DNA of 64,000 bases from JAOAGA01 sp964540515 (lineage in GTDB: Bacteria; CALINM01): NCBI GenBank assembly GCA_964540515.1, contig CAZIMS010000007.1:75310-139309 (forward strand), in the 5' to 3' direction. Of the stretch, positions 17,145-26,633 are shown piece by piece (position 1 is the stretch's first letter; every line of letters starts with the position of its first letter). Position numbers and translations under genes: made by a program. The notes under the pieces are model-generated. The model made no database searches and was not told the origin of the DNA. It saw only the letters and a program-made list of their open reading frames with translations.

Positions 17145-18953
17145 ATAGAAAATAAGTTCGACATAATTATCTTAGGGGCTGGTCATGCCGGCTGTGAGGC
17201 AGGCTTTGCAGCCAGTAAGTTAGGCTTAAAGACTCTCCTTATTACTATTAATATTGACAAAATTGCCCATATGCCCTGTGCTCCAGCTGTTGGTGGCGTT
17301 GGGAAAGGACATATTGTCCGTGAGATTGATGCATTAGGCGGGATGATGGGTTATGTAACCGATCAATCTGCTATACAATTTAAAACTTTAAACACCTCAA
17401 AGGGCTTAGCAGTCCATTCTACAAGGGCACAGGTCGATAAACTTAAGTATAGTCTTATAATGAAAAAGTTTGTGGAGAACCAGCCCAATCTATTTATTAG
17501 ACAGGCATTGATTACAAAAATAGTTCCCGAAAATAAGGGTATCATATTAGAAGATAATTTTGGCTTTAAGTTTTTCGGTAAGGCTGTCGTTGTTACTACA
17601 GGCACATTTCTTTCAGGGCTTATACATATTGGGAATAAAACATTCCCTGCTGGAAGAGCCGGCGAGTTTTCATCCCATGATTTAGCAAAATCATTGAGAG
17701 ATTTAGGCTTTGAGATGGGTAGATTTAAGACAGGAACAGGTCCCCGCTTTAAAAGATCCTCTATAGACTTCTCAAAGATGGAGGTAAGACCTGGTGATGG
17801 TAAACCAAGATATTTTTCCTATCTTAGCAAGGGATTTACTTATAATGAATACCCCTGCTATGTTACCTATACCAATGATGAGACACATAGACTTATATTA
17901 GACAATCTCGACAAATCCGCTCTTTACGGTGGATACATAACTGGAACACCCGTAAGATACTGTCCTTCTTTAGAAGATAAGGTTGTTAAGTTCAGAGATA
18001 AAGAAAGGCATCAAGTAATATTAGAACCAGAAGGAACTGATACAGATGAGATTTATGTCTCTGGATTAGGAAACAGTATGCCTCCAGAGATACAGGAAAG
18101 CATATTCAGATCCCCAGAGGGGTTGAAAAATGTAGTCATACTAAGACCTGCCTATGCTATCGAGTATGATTATATATTACCCCACCAACTTAAACCAACC
18201 TTGGAGTCAAAAATTATTGAAAATCTCTATTTTGCCGGTCAAGTTAATGGCACAACAGGTTATGAAGAGGCTGCCGGACAAGGAATTGTTGCAGGTATAA
18301 ATGCTGCCTTAAAAATTATGGGGAAAGAACCGATTATTCTTGATAGAACTGAGTCTTATATTGGGGTTATGATAGACGATTTAGTTACGAGAGGAACAGA
18401 TGAGCCCTATAGGATTTTTACATCAAGAGCTGAGTACCGTCTATTTCTAAGAGAAGATAATGTTTATTATAGGTTATCAGAAAAGGCCTTTATGGTTGGG
18501 CTAATCTCAGAAAAGAGGATAGGTGAGATAAGAAAAGAGATGGAAAGGTCAGAGGAGCTTAGAAATCTTGTAGCAACTACTAAAGTTAAGGATGAGATAA
18601 ATAACCAGACTGTCACTATAGAGACTTTAATTAAAAGAGGAGATAAGGACCTCTTCGATTTTCCAGAGATTATTCAAGATCTGCCTGAAAACTTAATAAA
18701 CTATGTAACAGTTGAGGTAAGGTATGAAGGGTATTTAGAAAGACAGAAAAGGGATTTAGAGAAATTTAAAAACTTAGAAAATATCAAGATACCAGAGAAC
18801 TTTGACTATAATATCTCTGGGATATCCCTTGAGTTAAGAGAAAAACTTAGTAAGATAAAACCAACGAATTTGGGGCAGGCATCGAGGATACCAGGGATTA
18901 CGCCCTCAGCCCTCTCGTTATTAATGATATGTTTAAAAAAGAATAAAAATTAA
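17145..18953 (+). CDS. mnmG: tRNA uridine-5-carboxymethylaminomethyl modification enzyme MnmG, non-canonical start
   Basis: MnmG (GidA) is the FAD- and NADH-dependent partner of MnmE that installs cmnm5U at tRNA wobble position 34. The FAD motif ILGAGHAGCEAG is encoded at about 17169-17210, and later family motifs include MPCAPAVGGVGKGHIVREID, GRFKTGTGPR and TSRAEYRL. The first in-frame ATG (17271) lies downstream of the FAD motif, and no in-frame ATG, GTG or TTG exists upstream within at least 100 bp. An AGGGGG site (17131-17136) points to ATA at 17145 or ATC at 17142 as the initiation codon. With ATA the protein is about 602 aa, near family length. Confidence 0.88.
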   Translation: MENKFDIIILGAGHAGCEAGFAASKLGLKTLLITINIDKIAHMPCAPAVGGVGKGHIVREIDALGGMMGYVTDQSAIQFKTLNTSKGLAVHSTRAQVDKLKYSLIMKKFVENQPNLFIRQALITKIVPENKGIILEDNFGFKFFGKAVVVTTGTFLSGLIHIGNKTFPAGRAGEFSSHDLAKSLRDLGFEMGRFKTGTGPRFKRSSIDFSKMEVRPGDGKPRYFSYLSKGFTYNEYPCYVTYTNDETHRLILDNLDKSALYGGYITGTPVRYCPSLEDKVVKFRDKERHQVILEPEGTDTDEIYVSGLGNSMPPEIQESIFRSPEGLKNVVILRPAYAIEYDYILPHQLKPTLESKIIENLYFAGQVNGTTGYEEAAGQGIVAGINAALKIMGKEPIILDRTESYIGVMIDDLVTRGTDEPYRIFTSRAEYRLFLREDNVYYRLSEKAFMVGLISEKRIGEIRKEMERSEELRNLVATTKVKDEINNQTVTIETLIKRGDKDLFDFPEIIQDLPENLINYVTVEVRYEGYLERQKRDLEKFKNLENIKIPENFDYNISGISLELREKLSKIKPTNLGQASRIPGITPSALSLLMICLKKNKN

Positions 18954-18984
18954 GATTAAACTATACAATATTCTGGAGGTTATT

Positions 18985-20280
18985 ATGATTGAAAGATACA
19001 CCAGAGAGGAGATGAGAAAAATATGGGACCCCGAAAATAGGTTTAAGATCTGGCTTGATATTGAGCTTTATGCAGTAGAAGCTTTTAATAAGTTAGGCCT
19101 AGTGCCTGATAAGGCATTAAAAGATATAAAGAAAAAGGCAAGATTTGATATAAAAAGGATAGATGAGATAGAAAAGGTTGTTAAGCATGATGTAATAGCC
19201 TTTCTTACCTCAGTTAATGAACACATTGGTGAGAACTCAAGATATCTTCATTACGGTATGACCTCATCAGATGTCCTTGATACCTCTTTAGCGGTACAGC
19301 TTAAACAGGCAGGAAATTTGTTAATTAAAGGGATTGATGAGCTCCTCTCTGCATTAAAAGAAAAGGCTTATCAATATAAAGACACACCTACTATTGGACG
19401 TTCCCATGGGATACATGCAGAACCCACTACTTTTGGTTTAAAAATGGCTCTATTCTACGAATGTATGAAAAGAAATAAAAAAAGGCTGCTTTCTGCTATA
19501 GAAGACATTAGTTATGGTAAGATTAGTGGTGCTGTAGGAAATTTTGCAAATATAAACCCCTTTGTGGAAAACTATGTTTGTAGTAAGTTGGGACTAAAAC
19601 CAGAACCTGTATCAACCCAAATAATACAAAGAGATAGACATGCTTTCTACTTTAGTACTTTAGCAGTAGTAGCTGGGACTCTTGAACAGATAGCTGTAGA
19701 GATAAGACACCTACAAAGAACGGAAGTGAGAGAAGCAGAAGAGTTTTTCTCTAAGGGACAAAAGGGGTCTTCCGCAATGCCCCATAAGAGAAACCCTGTC
19801 TTATCAGAAAACATTACTGGACTTTCAAGACTTGTTAGAAGTTATTGTATCTCTGCTTTAGAAAATGTTGCTCTATGGCATGAACGAGACATAAGCCATA
19901 GTTCAGTAGAAAGGGTAATAGGCCCTGATGCTACTATATTGTTAGATTTTATGCTTCATAGAACAACTGGGTTAATAAAAAATCTTATAGTATATCCTGA
20001 AAATATGATGAAAAACTTAAACCTTACGAAAGGACTTATTTATTCTCAAAGACTTTTACTGCTCTTGGCAGAAGCAGGAATGAAAAGAGACGAGGGCTAC
20101 GAGGTTGTTCAGAGAAATGCCATGAAAAGCTGGGAAGAAGGTCTTGATTTTAAAGAACTAATCATGAAGGACAGGGATGTAAAAAAGTTGCTATCTCAAA
20201 AAGAGATTGAAAGTGCCTTTGACATAGATTATTATCTTAAAAACGTAGATTTTATTTTTAAAAGGGTTTTTGAAGAATAA
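18985..20280 (+). CDS. purB: adenylosuccinate lyase
   Basis: A 431-aa fumarase/aspartase-superfamily lyase that cleaves SAICAR and adenylosuccinate, releasing fumarate in two steps of purine synthesis. Diagnostic segments are RYLHYGMTSSDVLDTSL (about 92-108), TIGRSHGIHAEPTTFG with the catalytic His region, and the mobile loop KGSSAMPHKRNP near residue 265. GGAGG lies 6 nt before the ATG. It opens the purine gene run after mnmG, with a 31-bp gap. Confidence 0.96.
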   Translation: MIERYTREEMRKIWDPENRFKIWLDIELYAVEAFNKLGLVPDKALKDIKKKARFDIKRIDEIEKVVKHDVIAFLTSVNEHIGENSRYLHYGMTSSDVLDTSLAVQLKQAGNLLIKGIDELLSALKEKAYQYKDTPTIGRSHGIHAEPTTFGLKMALFYECMKRNKKRLLSAIEDISYGKISGAVGNFANINPFVENYVCSKLGLKPEPVSTQIIQRDRHAFYFSTLAVVAGTLEQIAVEIRHLQRTEVREAEEFFSKGQKGSSAMPHKRNPVLSENITGLSRLVRSYCISALENVALWHERDISHSSVERVIGPDATILLDFMLHRTTGLIKNLIVYPENMMKNLNLTKGLIYSQRLLLLLAEAGMKRDEGYEVVQRNAMKSWEEGLDFKELIMKDRDVKKLLSQKEIESAFDIDYYLKNVDFIFKRVFEE

Positions 20281-20325
20281 TCTGCTTCTTAAAAGGTACT
20301 AAGGGGAAACAAAAAAGGGAATAAG

Positions 20326-23292
20326 ATGGCTAATAGAGTAGAGATTAGATATAAAAAATATGTAAAAAACCCTCTTGCAGAAGGTTTAAAAAGAAAAATT
20401 AGAGATTTTTTGCACATAAACATTGATGATCTTAAGATAAGCGAGGTCTTTACTATTGATATACCCTTATCTCCTTATGAGATTGAGCATATAGCCCAGA
20501 CTACCCTTTCTGATCCTATTATTCAGGATTATTTTATAAACCCAGTCTTACCAAAGGGGTATACATTTTATCTTGAAGTTGGCTTTCTACCAGGTGTTAC
20601 AGATAATGTGGGGAAAACCGCTAAATCAGCCATAGAAACTCTCCTTGGAAAAAAATTACAGGAAGATGAAAAGGTTTATACATCAAAACTATATTGCTTT
20701 AAAGGTAATCTAAAAGAAAAGGATGTTGAAAATATAGCCCTTGAGCTTATTTGTAATCCCCTTATTGAGTATTACAGAGTCTATAAAAAAGACGATAAGG
20801 TAAGCCTATACATACCAAAGGTTACCTTAAAAAATGAGATTGTTGTAGAAAAGATTGATTTAAGTAAGATGAATGAATCTGAGCTTTTGTCTTTATCAAA
20901 GAATAGATTACTTGCACTAAACATTGAAGAGATGAAAACAATAAAAAACTTCTTCAATGATAAAAAAATCATAAAGTTAAGGAAGAGATATGGGCTTGAC
21001 CACTGTATAACAGATGTAGAGTTAGAGTCTATAGCCCAGACATGGTCAGAACATTGTAAACATAAGATTTTTAATGCCACTATCGACTATTACGATGAGA
21101 CTGGTAAAAAAGAGACGATAAAAAGCCTTTTTAAAACCTATATAAAAGCATCTACTGAAAAGATTAAAGAGAAAAGAAAGGACAATTTTTTAGTCTCTGT
21201 CTTTGTTGATAATGCTGGCGTAATATCCTTTGATAATAAGCATAATCTTGTTTTTAAGGTGGAAACACACAATAGCCCTTCTGCTCTTGACCCCTACGGT
21301 GGCGCACTTACTGGTATTGTTGGAGTTAATAGAGACGTATTGGGAACTGGCCTTGGTGCAAAACTAATATTTAATACTGATGTGTTCTGTTTTGCAAACC
21401 CCTTTTACCATGAAGAACTACCACCAAGAATTCTTCACCCAAGAAGGATTTATGAGGGCGTAGTTACAGGTGTTGAGCATGGAGGGAATAAAAGCGGTAT
21501 ACCAACTATTAATGGTAGCATTGTCTTTGATAATAGATATCTGGGAAAACCCCTCGTATATTGTGGTACCGGTGGAATAATGCCGAAAGAGATAAACGGT
21601 AAGCCTTCTCATCTCAAGAATATAAATAACGGAGACTTGATTGTCATGTGTGGTGGTAGAATTGGAAAAGATGGTATTCACGGTGCTACCTTTTCCTCAG
21701 AGGAGCTTCACGAAGGCTCACCTGCTACAGCTGTTCAGATTGGAGATCCCATTACACAAAAAAAGATGGCAGATTTCCTATATGTAGCAAGAGATAATGA
21801 ACTTTATAATGCCATTACAGATAATGGTGCAGGAGGTCTCTCCTCTTCTGTTGGTGAGATGAGCCAGATGTCTGGTGGCTGTGAGATAGAGTTAGACAAA
21901 GCACCTCTTAAATATGAAGGGTTAAATCCATGGGAGATACTTGTATCGGAATCTCAAGAAAGGATGACTCTCTCTGTTCCAGCCAAGAATTTAGACAAAC
22001 TAATGTCTCTCGCTAAAAAATATGATGTAGAAGCAACTGTTGTAGGTAAGTTTACTAACTCGGGCTACTTTCATTGCCTATACAAAGGAAAGACTGTAGC
22101 ACTTATTCCTCTTGATTTTCTCCATAATGGTCTTCCCGAGATGAAACTTACAGCAAGATATGAAAAACCCTATAGACCTATACCAATAATACTAAGGACT
22201 AAAGAAAGTGCTAATAGTATATTAAAGAAAATGCTGTCTTCTTTAAATATCTGTAGTAAAGAATCGGTGGTGAGAAAATATGACCACGAAGTGCAAGGGA
22301 TGAGTGTTATTAAACCCTTTGTAGGTTTGTATAATGATGGTCCCTCTGATGCAGCTGTTATTAAGCCCCTACATGACTCTTACAGAGGCGTAGTGGTATC
22401 TCACGGCATATGTCCTAAGTTTAGCGATTATGATACCTATAACATGTCAGCTCTTGCCTTAGATGAAGCCATAAGAAATGCCGTCTCTGTAGGTGGAAAT
22501 ATTGATAATATGGCATGTCTTGACAATTTTTGTTGGTGCGATCCTATAAAAAGTGATAAAAATCCTGATGGAGAGTTTAAACTAGCTCAACTTGTTAGAG
22601 CCAACAAGGCGCTCTATGACTATACAATCTCCTACGGCATACCATGCATCTCTGGTAAAGACTCTATGAAGAATGACTATATTATGGGAGATATCAAGAT
22701 ATCTATACCACCTACCCTCCTCTTCTCTCTTATTGGTGTAATTGATGATGTTAGAAAAACTCAGACAATGGATTTTAAAAATTCTAATGATATTATATAC
22801 ATAGTAGGTTTAACAAGAGATGAGCTTGCTGGCTCAGAGTTTTTAAATCTCATGAATATTAAAGGTAGCAATTTACCGGGAGTTAATTCATCTTTAAACT
22901 TAAAGATCTATAAAAAAATTTATAAGCTAATATCGGAAGGTCTAATTACTGCCTGTCATGACATATCCGATGGCGGTCTTGCTGTTGCCCTTGCTGAAAT
23001 GGCCTTTTCTGGTGGTTTTGGAGCACAAATAAGGCTAGATGATATTCCTTACGAAGGAGTAGAAAACTATTATTATAGACTTTTCTCAGAATCTGCAGGA
23101 AGATTTATAATAACTGCCCCTGAGGTAAATCACAGGTATATAATGAACTTATTCAAAAATCTTCCCATATCCCCAATAGGTACCGTTACAAATGGAGCTA
23201 TCCTAAAGATTAACTACAAAAACAGGACTATAATAAAAGAAGATATATATGTGTTAAAAGAGTTCTGGCAAAAGACCTTAAGGGAATTATAA
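20326..23292 (+). CDS. purL: phosphoribosylformylglycinamidine synthase, PurS-like region fused to PurL
   Basis: A 988-aa FGAM synthase that converts FGAR to FGAM with ATP and ammonia from PurQ. This is longer than small PurL (about 730) and shorter than the full PurL-with-glutaminase (about 1290). Residues 1-165 hold two segments resembling a duplicated PurS fold (YTFYLEVGFLPGVTDNVGK is the clearest). A linker and the two AIR-synthase-like halves follow: ETHNSPSALDPYGGALTG, GVEHGGNKSGIPTINGS, CISGKDSMKND and TACHDISDGGLAVALAEMA. The glutaminase domain is absent and supplied by purQ one base downstream. It is thus a PurSL-type fusion, and no separate purS is seen. Confidence 0.93.
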   Translation: MANRVEIRYKKYVKNPLAEGLKRKIRDFLHINIDDLKISEVFTIDIPLSPYEIEHIAQTTLSDPIIQDYFINPVLPKGYTFYLEVGFLPGVTDNVGKTAKSAIETLLGKKLQEDEKVYTSKLYCFKGNLKEKDVENIALELICNPLIEYYRVYKKDDKVSLYIPKVTLKNEIVVEKIDLSKMNESELLSLSKNRLLALNIEEMKTIKNFFNDKKIIKLRKRYGLDHCITDVELESIAQTWSEHCKHKIFNATIDYYDETGKKETIKSLFKTYIKASTEKIKEKRKDNFLVSVFVDNAGVISFDNKHNLVFKVETHNSPSALDPYGGALTGIVGVNRDVLGTGLGAKLIFNTDVFCFANPFYHEELPPRILHPRRIYEGVVTGVEHGGNKSGIPTINGSIVFDNRYLGKPLVYCGTGGIMPKEINGKPSHLKNINNGDLIVMCGGRIGKDGIHGATFSSEELHEGSPATAVQIGDPITQKKMADFLYVARDNELYNAITDNGAGGLSSSVGEMSQMSGGCEIELDKAPLKYEGLNPWEILVSESQERMTLSVPAKNLDKLMSLAKKYDVEATVVGKFTNSGYFHCLYKGKTVALIPLDFLHNGLPEMKLTARYEKPYRPIPIILRTKESANSILKKMLSSLNICSKESVVRKYDHEVQGMSVIKPFVGLYNDGPSDAAVIKPLHDSYRGVVVSHGICPKFSDYDTYNMSALALDEAIRNAVSVGGNIDNMACLDNFCWCDPIKSDKNPDGEFKLAQLVRANKALYDYTISYGIPCISGKDSMKNDYIMGDIKISIPPTLLFSLIGVIDDVRKTQTMDFKNSNDIIYIVGLTRDELAGSEFLNLMNIKGSNLPGVNSSLNLKIYKKIYKLISEGLITACHDISDGGLAVALAEMAFSGGFGAQIRLDDIPYEGVENYYYRLFSESAGRFIITAPEVNHRYIMNLFKNLPISPIGTVTNGAILKINYKNRTIIKEDIYVLKEFWQKTLREL

Positions 23293-23293
23293 T

Positions 23294-24082
23294 ATGGTAA
23301 AATGTTTAGTCTTAGCAGGTTTTGGCATTAATTGTGAGATAGAATCAAGCAATGCCCTTTACTTAGCAGGTGCGAAATCTGTCGATATTGTTCATATATC
23401 AGATCTAATTGAAGGCAACAGGAGTCTTAAAGATTATAGATTAATCTTGTTTCCTGGTGGTTTTCTTGACGGCGATGATTTAGGCTCTGCAAAGGTTCAA
23501 GTAAATAGATTTAAACACGCTAAAATAAGAGATACTCAAAGGAAGCTTGTTGATGAATTAATTGATTTTATTGCAAAAGACAACTTAGCCATTGGTATCT
23601 GTAATGGTTTTCAGTTTATGGTAAAGGCAGGGATTTTGCCAGTACCTAATTTTATTCAGCAATCAACTTTAACCTTTAATGACTCAGGCAAATTTGAAGA
23701 TAGATGGGTCTATCTAAAGGTAAATAAAAAGAGTCCTTGCGTCTTTACCCAAGGACTTACAGAACTTTATTTACCAGTAAGACACGGTGAAGGAAAGTTT
23801 CTTTGTGCTAAGAATACCTTAAAAAGTATTATTGAAGAAAACTTGGTAGCTCTTCAATATGCAGACGAGACCTTTAATGTTTCAACAGAGTATCCTTTTA
23901 ATCCTAACGGTTCTCTCGAATCTATTGCTGGGATCTGTGACAAAACAGGAAGACTTTTTGGTCTCATGCCCCATCCGGAGGCATTTATCTACCCTATTAA
24001 TCATCCTCGTTGGACAAGAGATAAAATATACGAGCCTGATGGGTTGAAATTTTTTAAAAATGCAATAAACTATTTTAGGTAA
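23294..24082 (+). CDS. purQ: phosphoribosylformylglycinamidine synthase glutaminase subunit
   Basis: A 262-aa class I glutamine amidotransferase that feeds ammonia to PurL. The nucleophile-elbow motif is GICNGFQFMVKAG (Cys near residue 98) and the His-Glu pair is in LMPHPEAF near the C-terminus. LFPGGFLDGDDLGSAK is typical of PurQ. It starts one base after the purL stop, implying coupled translation and a 1:1 complex. At 262 aa it is slightly longer than B. subtilis PurQ (about 227). Confidence 0.95.
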   Translation: MVKCLVLAGFGINCEIESSNALYLAGAKSVDIVHISDLIEGNRSLKDYRLILFPGGFLDGDDLGSAKVQVNRFKHAKIRDTQRKLVDELIDFIAKDNLAIGICNGFQFMVKAGILPVPNFIQQSTLTFNDSGKFEDRWVYLKVNKKSPCVFTQGLTELYLPVRHGEGKFLCAKNTLKSIIEENLVALQYADETFNVSTEYPFNPNGSLESIAGICDKTGRLFGLMPHPEAFIYPINHPRWTRDKIYEPDGLKFFKNAINYFR

Positions 24083-24085
24083 GAT

Positions 24086-25489
24086 ATGACAGATTACTTA
24101 AAAGAAGAATGTGGTGTAATAGGAATTTTTGGTCACCCCGAAGCAGCAAATCTAACCTATTTAGGTCTCTACGCCCTTCAGCATAGAGGTCAAGAAAGTG
24201 CAGGCATAGCATCATTTGACGGTAAGTGTTTTCATAACTATAGACAGATGGGGCTTGTTGCGGATATCTTTAAACAACATATTTTAGAGACCCTAAAAGG
24301 TGAGATAGCCATAGGTCATGTTAGATACTCCACCGCTGGCTCCAGTAATATTAAAAACTGCCAGCCCTTTCTGATGGAGTATGCCCTTGGTGGCCTCTCT
24401 ATAGCCCATAACGGCAATCTTATTAATGATGTTCCTATAAGAAAAAGACTTGTAGATAGCGGTGCTATCTTTCAGTCTAACTCTGATACCGAAGTTATTA
24501 TGCATTTAATAGCCCGTTCACCTCTACCAACCATAGAGGACAGGATAATAGATGCATTAAAAGAGATTAAAGGTGCCTATAGTCTTGTTATCTTAACAGA
24601 AAATAAGCTTATCGCTGCTAGAGATCCTAACGGCTTTAGACCTCTGTGTTTAGGAAGATTAGGTAAAAGTTATATTGTAGCCTCTGAAACCTGTTCCTTC
24701 GATATTATGGAGGCAGAGTTTTTAAGAGAGATTGAGCCTGGCGAGTTACTTGTAATAGATAGCAAAGGGATAAAAAGTTATTATCCCTTCGATGCCCAAC
24801 CTAAAAGGCAGTGTATATTTGAGTTTATCTATTTTGCAAGACCTGACAGCTTTATATTTGGGGAAAACGTATATAACGTTAGAAAGAAATTAGGAGAACT
24901 ACTCTATGAATACTCTCCCTGTATAGCTGATATAGTAATACCAGTCCCTGACTCTGGCATACCAGCGGCTATAGGCTATTCTCAAAGATCAGGTATCCCC
25001 TTAGAGCTTGGTTTAATTAGGAACCATTATGTAGGAAGAACTTTCATAGAGCCTAAGCAGTCAATTAGACATTTTGGCGTAAAGATTAAACTGAATGCCA
25101 ACGTAGCTGCCCTAAAAAATAAAAGAATTGTTGTAATAGATGATTCAATAGTAAGAGGCACAACAAGCAGAAAGATAATAAAGATGATTAGAAATGCTGG
25201 AGCAAAGGAGGTACATTTTAGAATTAGTTCTCCCCCAATAATATCACCTTGCTATTATGGGATTGACACACCAACCCACAGCGAGCTTATAGCTAATAGC
25301 CACACAATAGAAGAGATTAATAGATACGTTACCTCTGATAGCTTAGCATACCTATCAATTGATGCCTTGAGAAAGGCTGTGAAAAATCCAGATCATTTTT
25401 GCTATGCCTGTTTTACTGGAAAATATCCTATAAAATTCCCTAAAGAAGAGATTGAACAGCTTAAACTTTTCAGGAGAGAAGAAGAGTGA
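24086..25489 (+). CDS. purF: amidophosphoribosyltransferase, Fe-S type
   Basis: A 467-aa enzyme for the first committed step of purine synthesis: PRPP plus glutamine gives phosphoribosylamine. The N-terminal Ntn glutaminase has a short propeptide, MTDYLKEE before Cys9 (CGVIGIFG). The PRTase domain carries IVVIDDSIVRGTTSRK. Cys residues in RQCIFEF, ISPCYYGIDTP and FCYACFTGKYP match the four ligands of the [4Fe-4S] cluster in the B. subtilis-type enzyme, whose maturation and stability are oxygen-sensitive. It is 3 nt after purQ and overlaps pyrE by GTGA. Confidence 0.96.
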   Translation: MTDYLKEECGVIGIFGHPEAANLTYLGLYALQHRGQESAGIASFDGKCFHNYRQMGLVADIFKQHILETLKGEIAIGHVRYSTAGSSNIKNCQPFLMEYALGGLSIAHNGNLINDVPIRKRLVDSGAIFQSNSDTEVIMHLIARSPLPTIEDRIIDALKEIKGAYSLVILTENKLIAARDPNGFRPLCLGRLGKSYIVASETCSFDIMEAEFLREIEPGELLVIDSKGIKSYYPFDAQPKRQCIFEFIYFARPDSFIFGENVYNVRKKLGELLYEYSPCIADIVIPVPDSGIPAAIGYSQRSGIPLELGLIRNHYVGRTFIEPKQSIRHFGVKIKLNANVAALKNKRIVVIDDSIVRGTTSRKIIKMIRNAGAKEVHFRISSPPIISPCYYGIDTPTHSELIANSHTIEEINRYVTSDSLAYLSIDALRKAVKNPDHFCYACFTGKYPIKFPKEEIEQLKLFRREEE

Positions 25490-26028
25490 GACAAAGACTG
25501 TTAGAGATTATAAGAGATTTAGCCTATGAGAAGAAAAAAGTAATTCTTGCCTCTGGTAAAGAGAGCGATTTTTATGTAGACCTAAGAAATGTTACTCTCC
25601 ACCCCGAAGGTTTATTTTTAACTTCAAAGATGATGTTCGACGTATTAAAAAAAGATTTTAGCGCTGTAGAAGCCGTGGGTGGACCAACCTTAGGGGCAGA
25701 CCCAATCATCGCAGGTTTAATATTTGAAAGCTATCTAGCCAATTCCCCTCTTTTAGGATTTATAATTCGTAAAGAACCTAAAAAACATGGCCTTGCTAAG
25801 ATGATAGAGGGCGATAGGAACTTAAAAAATATAAAGAAAGTAGTTATAATAGAAGATGTGGTAACAACAGGAGAGTCTTCTTACAAGGCTTATAATATAG
25901 CACAGTCATCAGGCTTTGAGGTACTGGGTATTCTCGCCATATTAGATAGAGATGAGGGGGCTAAAGAGTTTTTTCAAGAAAAGGGCATTAAGTTTGTATC
26001 TCTTTTTAAAAGGGATGATATCTTATAA
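25486..26028 (+). CDS. pyrE: orotate phosphoribosyltransferase
   Basis: A 180-aa type I PRTase that joins orotate to PRPP to give OMP. LASGKESDFYVDLRNVTLHP is the characteristic N-terminal region, and the PRPP motif is VVIIEDVVTTGESS (about 121-134). The GTG start overlaps the purF stop (GTGA), so a pyrimidine gene is translationally coupled to the purine operon; both enzymes draw on PRPP. A TAATG overlap joins it to the next gene. Confidence 0.95.
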   Translation: MRQRLLEIIRDLAYEKKKVILASGKESDFYVDLRNVTLHPEGLFLTSKMMFDVLKKDFSAVEAVGGPTLGADPIIAGLIFESYLANSPLLGFIIRKEPKKHGLAKMIEGDRNLKNIKKVVIIEDVVTTGESSYKAYNIAQSSGFEVLGILAILDRDEGAKEFFQEKGIKFVSLFKRDDIL

Positions 26029-26621
26029 TGAGGACAACCCTATTGTTTATTCTCTTACTCAGTTTAGTAAGCTGCTCTACTAAGAGTTTAGTAGAGATGG
26101 GTGCGCTACCCAAGAAAGAATCTTCTGAATACACAGTTATTCAAAAAAAGTATACAAAAACTTACAAGTTATACGATCAGTTTGAGACAAAGGCTATTGT
26201 CACCGCAACCATTTTCTCAGAAGAGTTTGTTAAAAGCTATATTAAGGAAAAAGAAACTTACCTAAAAGATGAAGATTTTAAGCAATTCTCTGACAGAGAA
26301 ACTTTTCTTGTTAGTAATTATATAAGATTTTTCGTATCTTTCTATACCCCTAAAGAAGACCTAATGGATATTGATAAGAAAAGTAATTACTGGGATATAC
26401 ACCTTGAGACAGCCGATGGAAAAAAGATTTATCCCTTCTCTATAAAAAAGGCTGAAGAGCCAAGAGATGTATTAAGCCATTATTTTCCTTTCTTAGATTA
26501 CTGGGCAAAACCTTACTATATTAACTTCAAAAAAGATGAGATTGATTTTTCGAAGGGAAAAACGATAACCCTTAACTTTATAAGTATCTTAGGAAAAATC
26601 TCTCTTGAATACTCATTATAA
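26028..26621 (+). CDS. putative lipoprotein of unknown function
   Basis: A 197-aa protein with a lipoprotein signal peptide: MRTTLLFILLLSLVSC, where LVSC is a good lipobox with Cys16. The mature part is hydrophilic with alternating charged and aromatic residues and no family I recognise. It shares a TAATG overlap with pyrE and lies 12 bp before purM, so it sits inside a purine operon. In a cell with this many envelope genes it is probably an outer-membrane or periplasmic lipoprotein carried along by operon structure. No functional link to nucleotide synthesis is evident. Confidence 0.8.
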   Translation: MRTTLLFILLLSLVSCSTKSLVEMGALPKKESSEYTVIQKKYTKTYKLYDQFETKAIVTATIFSEEFVKSYIKEKETYLKDEDFKQFSDRETFLVSNYIRFFVSFYTPKEDLMDIDKKSNYWDIHLETADGKKIYPFSIKKAEEPRDVLSHYFPFLDYWAKPYYINFKKDEIDFSKGKTITLNFISILGKISLEYSL

Positions 26622-26633
26622 CAGGGGGAGAAT

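Noticed and set aside
17271..17273. ATG as the mnmG start
   Set aside because: It would remove the FAD-binding GxGxxG region that is plainly encoded upstream in the same open frame.
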